From an uncultured Flavobacterium sp. (GTDB taxonomy: Bacteria; Bacteroidota; Bacteroidia; Flavobacteriales; Flavobacteriaceae), in contig CALJVL010000013.1 in the NCBI GenBank assembly GCA_937773775.1, positions 1 to 64,000 on the forward strand: a stretch of 64,000 nt of DNA, given 5' to 3'. Within the stretch, counting starts at the first letter, position 1. Each line of letters starts with the position of its first letter. Shown in pieces: positions 58,505 through 64,000 of the stretch. Under the pieces are notes generated by a model that made no database searches, was not told the origin of the DNA, and worked only from the letters and a program-made list of their open reading frames with translations. The position numbers and the translations under genes are program-made.

Positions 58505-59298
58505 ATGGAATCGATAAATAGTAAGGTTGTCTGGATAACGGGAGCTTCAAACGGAATAGGGGAGGCTTTAGCTTTTACGAGATGTCGCAAAGAAACTGTA
58601 AACTCATCCTTTCGGCACGTAATGTTCAAAATTTAGAACAGGTAAAGTCGAAATGTGCCAATTCAGAAGTGGCTATTTTACCATTTGATTTAACTGATTT
58701 TGATAATGCCAAAAATCATGTCACGACCGCGATTTCATTTTTTGGAAAAATTGATATCCTCATCAATAATGGAGGTGTAAGTCAACGTTCGCTCCTAGTA
58801 GAAACTGATTTTGATGTGGATAAAAAATTAATTGAAGTCGATTATCTCGGCACCGTTGCATTATCAAAAGCCTTGCTTCCGCATTTTATACAAAACCAGA
58901 AAGGCCATTTTGTAACGATTACCAGTTTGATGGGAAAGTTTGGATCTCCATATCGTTCCGGCTATTGTGGCGCTAAACATGCTTTGCACGGGTTTTTTGA
59001 CGTAATGCGTATGGAGCATCAAAAAGACAACATCGATGTGACGTTAATTTGTCCTGGTTTTGTCCAGACTAATGTAGCTAATAATGCGCTTACGGCTGAC
59101 GGTTCAAAGCAAAATAAGGACGATTTCGCAACCTTAAATGGAATGGAGCTTCAATTATTCGCTAAAAAATTAGTAAAGGCGGTAGATTCTAAAAAATTCG
59201 AGGCATATATTGGAAGAAAAGAAGTTCTAGGTGTTTATTTGAAACGATTTTTCCCGAAGCTTCTGCATCGTGTTGTGTTAAAAAGTACGGTGCGTTAG
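58505..59298 (+). CDS. Short-chain dehydrogenase/reductase, frameshifted near start
   Basis: NAD(P)-dependent SDR of about 263 residues. The first 25 codons from the ATG at 58505 give SKVVWITGASNGIGEALA with the TGxxxGxG cofactor motif, but then the frame changes in the TTTT run at 58573-58576. The main frame continues MSQRNCKLILSARN, NNGG, the catalytic Ser in TITSLMGKFGSPYRSGYCGAKHAL with the YxxxK motif. Removing two T restores GEALAYEMSQRN. Likely dihydrosphingosine-type or ketoreductase-like role; the substrate is unknown. Confidence 0.8.
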
Positions 59299-59342
59299 TT
59301 TTATGTAAACATTTTATTTTACTGCACTAAAAATGAGACGTA

Positions 59343-59370
59343 AAAAAAGCTGCGATTTGCAGCTTTTTTA
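59343..59370. terminator. Two-way terminator between SDR gene and TPM gene
   Basis: Arms AAAAAAGCTGC and GCAGCTTTTTT, 5-base loop, tails A and T on both sides. Confidence 0.92.
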
Positions 59371-59391
59371 TTTATTTAGTCTGTGGTTGTT

Positions 59392-60201
59392 TTACCAGCC
59401 ACCGCTAGAGCCACCTCCAGAAAATCCGCCACCGCCGAATCCGCCGCCAAAACCGCCGCCTCCGCCGCCAAATCCACCTCCAGATGAACCGCCGCCGAAT
59501 CCGCCGCCTCTGCCACCACTCCCTAGGCTACTCAAAAGAATAACATCAAGTAAACCAATACCTCCACCACGATTTCCAGAGTTTCCTCCTCCTCCTTTAT
59601 TTCTTGAAATAAGAACTAGGATGATAACAATGATGATGATGAAAGGTAAAAAAGGGAAACCTCTTTCTTTATTTGCTTTTTTTCTTTCTCCCTTGTACTT
59701 GCCGCTAAAGACATCAAAAAGGGCATCAGTCCCCTTGTCCAGACCACGGTAGTAGCTGCCGGCTTTGAATTCCGGAATGATAATGTTTCGGATTATTTCT
59801 CCTCCAATTCCAGCAGTTAATCTATCCTCTAATCCATAACCGGGGTTAATGGCAACTTTTCGTTCTTCTTTAGCAATTAAAATAATAACGCCATTGTCTT
59901 CTTTTGCCTGACCAAATCCCCATGTTTGCGCCCATCTGGTGGCTAATTGACTTACATCTTCTCCTTTGAGACTCTCAATCGTAACAATAACGATTTGAGT
60001 GGTCGTGGAGTCAGAATAACGAATTAATTTTTCTTCCATTTGTTCTTTTTCTGATGCGCCTAGTATATTGGCGTAATCATAAACGGAAGTGGTTAAGCTT
60101 GGTTTTTCTGGTATTGTAAACTGCGCAAAACCTATTTGAGTAATAAAAAAACAAATAAGTAGTTTTAAAAAAAGTGAGCTATTTAATTTAGATATAATCA
60201 T
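59392..60201 (-). CDS. TPM-domain protein with glycine-rich tail
   Basis: A 269-residue inner-membrane protein. A signal peptide (SLFLKLLICFFITQIGFAQ), a TPM domain (YDYANILGASEKEQMEEKL, TTQIVIVTIESLKGED, NPGYGLEDRLTAGIGGEII), one membrane helix (FLPFIIIIVIILVLISR) and a Gly/Ser repeat of the GGGFGGG type over the last 70 residues. Known as a DUF124/YgcG-like family that lies with LemA. The start at 60201 is 1 base after the upstream TPM stop; the longer reading lacks a proper signal peptide. Confidence 0.88.
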   Translation of the reverse strand: MIISKLNSSLFLKLLICFFITQIGFAQFTIPEKPSLTTSVYDYANILGASEKEQMEEKLIRYSDSTTTQIVIVTIESLKGEDVSQLATRWAQTWGFGQAKEDNGVIILIAKEERKVAINPGYGLEDRLTAGIGGEIIRNIIIPEFKAGSYYRGLDKGTDALFDVFSGKYKGERKKANKERGFPFLPFIIIIVIILVLISRNKGGGGNSGNRGGGIGLLDVILLSSLGSGGRGGGFGGGSSGGGFGGGGGGFGGGFGGGGFSGGGSSGGW

Positions 60202-60202
60202 A

Positions 60203-60640
60203 TTATCCTTTTGAGATTTCGTTTGATAATTCATTCGTATCATCTTCGGACCATGGAAAATGTTTTTTTAGTTCTTCTCCCGCTCTTAAAATACCGTCGA
60301 TCAAACCTTGTTTAAAATTGCCGTTTTTAAAATGAGCGACCATTACGTCTTTGGTACTGTCCCAAAAATTATTTTGAACGACCTCATTGATACCTTGATC
60401 ACCGCAAATCACAAAGGTTTTGTCTTCTACGGCCATGTAGATTAAAACACCATTTTTAAGTTGGGTTGCGTCCATTTTTAGTTCATTAAAAACTTCTAGT
60501 GCACGATCGTATGGATCTAAATTGGTTGTTTTTTCGAGGTGAACTCTAATTTCTCCAGAGGTGTTCTTTTCGGCTACAAGAATTGCTTCAATAATTTCTT
60601 GCTCTTCTTCTTTTGTTAAAAAATCTTCTTCTTTTGACAT
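60203..60640 (-). CDS. TPM-domain protein (soluble)
   Basis: A 145-residue protein with a single TPM domain (GEIRVHLEKTTNLDPYDRALEVF, NGVLIYMAVEDKTFVICGDQGINE, and DVMVAHFKNGNFKQGLIDGILRAG). No signal peptide. Lies between lemA and the glycine-rich TPM protein; the 1-base gap suggests translational coupling. Confidence 0.88.
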   Translation of the reverse strand: MSKEEDFLTKEEEQEIIEAILVAEKNTSGEIRVHLEKTTNLDPYDRALEVFNELKMDATQLKNGVLIYMAVEDKTFVICGDQGINEVVQNNFWDSTKDVMVAHFKNGNFKQGLIDGILRAGEELKKHFPWSEDDTNELSNEISKG

Positions 60641-60735
60641 TTATTGTTTTTTTTACCTAAAGCTCACGAACGTGAAAGTACGTGAGTCCTAGGATTTATT
60701 TTTTATTACTAAACTAATTCCCTTTTGGGTAAGTT

Positions 60736-61323
60736 TTAAAATTTCACTTCAACTGGCGTCTCAGCTCCTTCAACAGCAGTGAAATAGGCTTGCTCTTTAA
60801 ATCCAAATACACCTGCAAATAGGCTGTTTGGAAATGTTTTTATGTGCGTATTATACGGTTGTACCGCTTCATTAAAACGGGTTCTGGCCGTTAATATTTG
60901 ATTTTCAGTGCTGGCTAGTTCGTCCTGTAACTTCAAGAAATTTTGATTTGCTTTCAATTCAGGATATCTTTCGACAGAAACCAATAGTCTTGATAAAGAG
61001 GAAGAAACTCCGCTTTGTGCTTTGTTGAATGCAGCTAATTGTTCCGGAGTAATGTTCGTAGGATCAATAGTTGTAGACGTCGCTTTTGCACGAGCTTCAA
61101 TAACAGCAGTCAAAGTGCTTTTTTCGAAATCTGCAGCACCTTTTACGGTATTTACTAAATTCCCTATTAAGTCATTACGCCTTTGGTAAGCTGTTTGCAC
61201 GTTTCCCCAAGATTGCTCTACGCTTTGATTTAATGTTACAGCATTATTGTTAATTCCTTTAACCCAGCTGTACATTCCAATAATGATAACGGCTGCAATA
61301 ATCCAAGGCAAGAATTTTTTCAT
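60736..61323 (-). CDS. LemA family protein
   Basis: A 195-residue protein with one N-terminal membrane helix (FLPWIIAAVIIIGMYSWV) and a helical periplasmic or cytoplasmic domain with family motifs VEQSWGNVQTAYQRRNDLIGNLV and ERYPELKANQNFLKLQDELASTEN. LemA proteins are commonly next to TPM proteins and are thought to take part in membrane stress or secretion; the role is unproven. Confidence 0.93.
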   Translation of the reverse strand: MKKFLPWIIAAVIIIGMYSWVKGINNNAVTLNQSVEQSWGNVQTAYQRRNDLIGNLVNTVKGAADFEKSTLTAVIEARAKATSTTIDPTNITPEQLAAFNKAQSGVSSSLSRLLVSVERYPELKANQNFLKLQDELASTENQILTARTRFNEAVQPYNTHIKTFPNSLFAGVFGFKEQAYFTAVEGAETPVEVKF

Positions 61324-61335
61324 GTTTATTTAATT

Positions 61336-61668
61336 TTAAAGTTGATTTTTAATGTTTGTTAATTGTGTTCTTATGGTTTCTAATTTTCTAATAATTTCAA
61401 ACTTATCTAGGGTTTTCTTTTGTCCCTCTTTCAGATGGGTTTTGGCACCTTCTAGTGTAAAACCTCTTTCTTTTACCAGATGATAAATCAGCTGTAAATT
61501 TGTCACATCTTCAGGAGTAAACATTCGATTACCCTTCGCATTTTTTTTTGGTTTCAGAATGTCAAATTCGGAGTCCCAAAAGCGAATTAGCGATGCGTTT
61601 ACAGCAAATGCTTTGGCTAGTTCGCCAATGCTATAATATCTTTTGTCTTTTGAAAGTTCAATATGCAT
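61336..61668 (-). CDS. MerR family transcriptional regulator
   Basis: A 110-residue protein with an N-terminal MerR-type winged HTH (YYSIGELAKAFAVNASLIRFWD and RMFTPEDVTNLQLIYHLVK) and a short coiled-coil tail. No ligand-binding domain. It lies 12 bases before lemA, so it may regulate the lemA-TPM genes (inference). Confidence 0.92.
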   Translation of the reverse strand: MHIELSKDKRYYSIGELAKAFAVNASLIRFWDSEFDILKPKKNAKGNRMFTPEDVTNLQLIYHLVKERGFTLEGAKTHLKEGQKKTLDKFEIIRKLETIRTQLTNIKNQL

Positions 61669-61737
61669 TTTTCTGTTTAAAGTTTAATGTTACACGTTTA
61701 AAGTCAAACCCTTTGCTATATAAATCCTAATTATAAA

Positions 61738-62715
61738 TTAATCCAGTGACTGATTCTCCTGATTCGCCAATTTTGAAATAGCAACATATTCGACTGCTGA
61801 GATATTTCCGTAATAAAAATTTAGCGGATTCACTACTCTCTTGTCTTTGTGAACCTCATAATGTAAGTGTGGGCCTTCTGATCTTCCTGTGCTGCCTACG
61901 TAACCTATTATATCTCCTCGCTTAACTCTTTGTCCCGCCTTACAGTTGTACTTACTCAAATGTGCGTACAATGTTTCATATCCATAACCGTGCCTAATAA
62001 CTACATGTTTGCCATATCCCGAGGCCGTGTTGTCCGCTTGAGAAACGATTCCATCGCCGGTAGCAAAAATGGGTGCTCCTATTTTGGCTGTAAAGTCCAT
62101 CCCTTCATGCATTTTACGTGCTTTGGTGAATGGGTCTGTTCTATATCCAAAACCGGATGCCATGCGCTTTAGGTTTTCATTTCTGACAGGCTGAATGGCA
62201 GGAATGGCAGATAATAATTTATTTTTTTCTTTGGCCAATTTTAAAATATAATCTAACGACTTCGATTGGATTGCCAATTCTTTAGTAAGGATATCCACTC
62301 TTTTAGTGGTTTTTGATACGAGTTGCGTATTGTCATATCCTTCTAAAACAGCATATCGATTTGCATCTCTAAATCCCGATTTTCTTTCTTCTTTAGGTAT
62401 TGGTGAGGTATTGAAATAGGTACGGTATAAATTATTGTCGCGGTCTTCAATTGCGGCTATTACATTGTCTATCTGATCCATTCGCTTAGTCAAAACGTCA
62501 TAATTCAACTTCAAATTATCGATTTCGCGGATCAGTAGTCTGTCTTTTGGGGTGTCAAAATAGGGAGTGTTCAATAGAATGACAAAACTTAAAAATCCAA
62601 ATAGGGCGGAAGCCACTAAAAACAAGGCAGCTATGCCAAACTTCTTTCGTTTTTTTATTTTTATTTTTCTATACGCCAGATTTTCCGAATCGTAATAATA
62701 TTTTACCTTAGCCAT
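61738..62715 (-). CDS. M23 family metallopeptidase (peptidoglycan endopeptidase)
   Basis: A 325-residue membrane-anchored protein. One N-terminal helix (FGIAALFLVASALFGFLSFVIL) after a basic start, a coiled-coil region (about 60-170), then an M23 lysostaphin-type domain with the zinc site HEGMDF (H and D) and HLHYEV (HxH): GYRTDPFTKARKMHEGMDFT and GRSEGPHLHYEVH. Cleaves cross-links in peptidoglycan. First gene of the operon; divergent from alaS. Confidence 0.94.
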   Translation of the reverse strand: MAKVKYYYDSENLAYRKIKIKKRKKFGIAALFLVASALFGFLSFVILLNTPYFDTPKDRLLIREIDNLKLNYDVLTKRMDQIDNVIAAIEDRDNNLYRTYFNTSPIPKEERKSGFRDANRYAVLEGYDNTQLVSKTTKRVDILTKELAIQSKSLDYILKLAKEKNKLLSAIPAIQPVRNENLKRMASGFGYRTDPFTKARKMHEGMDFTAKIGAPIFATGDGIVSQADNTASGYGKHVVIRHGYGYETLYAHLSKYNCKAGQRVKRGDIIGYVGSTGRSEGPHLHYEVHKDKRVVNPLNFYYGNISAVEYVAISKLANQENQSLD

Positions 62716-63048
62716 ATTTTAAAATACCCTATTTTTGCACTTTGAAAAGTGATGTTTTAACAAATTTAATGAATGTTTCATTTGTTATGGCTTTTTTGCA
62801 ATAATAAATAAAATAATGTGCCTATTCCAGCTATTTGTTGCAAGTTCTCGATTGGTAATCTTTTTTTCTAATGATCCTGCAGGAGCTTCCTTTGGTCGCT
62901 CTGCCATATTAAGAAAAAAATAGATTCCCATATCTCGAAGCTTTCCACTACTATCTGGGGCAAAATAAATTAAAAGAGCGAATGATTAATAGATTGAAAA
63001 ATTCAATTCTAACTAATTTTTTAATCTTTAAATATTTAAATAAAAACA
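62716..63048. other. Divergent intergenic region between M23 gene and alaS
   Basis: It holds a TATTTTTG -7-like site on the plus strand (62730-62737) and a divergent, reverse-oriented copy of the intergenic element seen at 9840-9960. No gene. Confidence 0.5.
62838..62966 (-). repeat. Putative dispersed Flavobacterium intergenic element, copy B
   Basis: The minus strand begins CCCAGATAGTAGTGGAAAGC and ends TTGCAACAAATAGCTGG, which correspond to GGGATTGCAGCGAAAATCC and TTGAAACGGAAAGCCCGG of copy A. The centre differs and contains GCGACCAAAGGAAGCTCC. Non-coding. Confidence 0.4.
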
Positions 63049-64000
63049 ATGAACTCAAAAGACGTACGTAAACAATTTCTAGATTTTTTTCAAAGCAAAG
63101 GCCATTTAATTGTTCCTTCGGCCCCAATAGTTCTTAAAGACGATCCTACTTTGATGTTCAACAACTCTGGTATGGCACAGTTCAAGGAATATTTCCTGGG
63201 GAACGCTACGCCAAAAAGTACTAGAATTGCCGACACACAAAAATGTCTTCGTGTTTCTGGAAAACATAATGATTTGGAGGATGTAGGTTTTGATACCTAC
63301 CATCACACTATGTTTGAGATGTTAGGGAACTGGTCATTTGGTGATTATTTTAAAGAAGAAGCTTTGCCTTGGGCCTGGGAATTTTTGACTGAAGTTTTAA
63401 AATTAGACAAAGACCGTCTATACGTTTCCGTTTTTGAAGGAAATGAAGCAGAAAATGTACTTTTTGATCAAGAAGCGTTCGATATTTGGAAACAGTTTGT
63501 TCCCGAAGATCGCATTATCCTTGGGAACAGAAAAGATAATTTTTGGGAAATGGGAGATCAAGGGCCGTGCGGACCTTGTTCTGAAATTCATATTGATTTA
63601 CGTACTGATGAAGAGAGAGCTGCTGTAACTGGAAGAAGTCTAGTAAATGCTGATCATCCACAAGTGGTAGAAATATGGAACAATGTATTTATGGAATTCA
63701 ACCGGAAAGCCGATGGTTCATTAGAGAAATTACCTGCACAACACGTAGATACCGGAATGGGATTTGAACGTTTGTGTATGGCAATGCAAAATGTAACTTC
63801 AAACTACGATACGGATGTTTTTACACCGCTGATTGAAAAAGTGGAACAAATTACAGGATTAAAATATACTTCAAACGAAGTAAAAAATATAACCGAAGAG
63901 CAAAACAAAACGAATATTGCTATTCGTGTGATTGTAGACCATGTGCGCGCTGTAGCTTTTGCAATTGCCGATGGACAATTGCCCTCAAATACTGGGGCAG
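63049..64000 (+). CDS. alaS: Alanine-tRNA ligase, 3' end cut off by window
   Basis: Charges tRNA-Ala. The ATG at 63049 opens a frame that stays open to the window edge (317 codons). It reads [37 protein letters not shown] and [24 protein letters not shown] in the class II core, and [27 protein letters not shown] and [13 protein letters not shown] (motif 3). Only the catalytic core is in the window; editing and C-Ala domains lie outside. Confidence 0.98.
   Translation, partial: MNSKDVRKQFLDFFQSKGHLIVPSAPIVLKDDPTLMFNNSGMAQFKEYFLGNATPKSTRIADTQKCLRVSGKHNDLEDVGFDTYHHTMFEMLGNWSFGDYFKEEALPWAWEFLTEVLKLDKDRLYVSVFEGNEAENVLFDQEAFDIWKQFVPEDRIILGNRKDNFWEMGDQGPCGPCSEIHIDLRTDEERAAVTGRSLVNADHPQVVEIWNNVFMEFNRKADGSLEKLPAQHVDTGMGFERLCMAMQNVTSNYDTDVFTPLIEKVEQITGLKYTSNEVKNITEEQNKTNIAIRVIVDHVRAVAFAIADGQLPSNTGA

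Noticed and set aside
59333..59752. Proline-rich plus-strand frame
   Set aside because: It is the antisense of the glycine-rich tail of the TPM protein; GGC/GGT repeats read as Pro on the other strand.
63434..63628. Short plus-strand frame near the window end
   Set aside because: It lies out of frame inside alaS, whose own frame is open from 63049 to the edge.

Overview
The window reads as chromosome of a low-GC Flavobacteriaceae bacterium, most likely Flavobacterium. The evidence is the gldKLMN gliding/type IX secretion operon, an XrtF-type exosortase pair, a flexirubin-free carotenoid cluster (crtD, cruF, crtZ, crtA-like), a short RpoD of about 287 aa, -7 promoter elements of the TAnnTTTG type, almost no Shine-Dalgarno sequences and tRNAs without an encoded CCA. 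The window opens inside ftsZ and closes inside alaS.

Layout. 1-2.7 kb: ftsZ end, yqeY-type gene, tRNA-Arg(TCG). 2.7-8.6 kb: a decayed accessory island directly after the tRNA, with a catalytically altered resolvase fragment, two tandem copies of a PAS protein plus small membrane protein unit (one PAS copy broken), a lipoprotein, gene relics, and one identical 22-bp element upstream of two unrelated genes. 8.6-11.1 kb: CBS protein, rpe, rpoD. 11.2-15.6 kb: carotenoid operon for monocyclic (saproxanthin/myxol type) pigments. 16-19.2 kb: pnp, rpsO, methionine sulfoxide reductase. 19.2-23.4 kb: exosortase pair, ATP-cone/PD-(D/E)XK nuclease, beta-CASP RNase, DedA protein. 23.5-30.5 kb: groEL-groES, secG, TPR-like protein, lptE, sigma-54-type activator, a 48-aa membrane protein, miaB. 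30.7-38.3 kb: glycerol operon glpD-glpK-glpF-outer-membrane protein, fbp, a glpD relic and the DeoR/GlpR regulator. 38.4-46.9 kb: topA, an arginase-fold protein lacking its metal ligands, gldK-gldL-gldM-gldN. 47-59.3 kb: an oxidoreductase, DUF983, ABC-F, App1 phosphatase facing a lipid kinase, an acyltransferase-like protein, a pterin dehydratase, an LRR protein, two initiator tRNAs, era, der and an SDR. 59.4-64 kb: M23 peptidase-MerR-LemA-TPM-TPM operon and the alaS start.

The most important quality point: six otherwise intact genes carry a frame-breaking change (rpoD, crtA-like, cruF, ATP-cone nuclease, beta-CASP RNase, SDR). Four or five are one- or two-base changes in homopolymers, and one hits rpoD, which is essential. 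Consensus sequencing errors are the simplest explanation for most, so those genes are annotated here across the break. The decay in the 2.7-8.6 kb island and the glpD relic at 37.2 kb is different in kind and looks biological.

The most interesting biology is the glycerol locus (outer-membrane protein inside the operon, a one-turn direct repeat inside the glpD promoter, and a relic promoter with the same motif upstream of the regulator), the duplicated PAS/membrane units, and two related intergenic elements near 9.9 and 62.9 kb.
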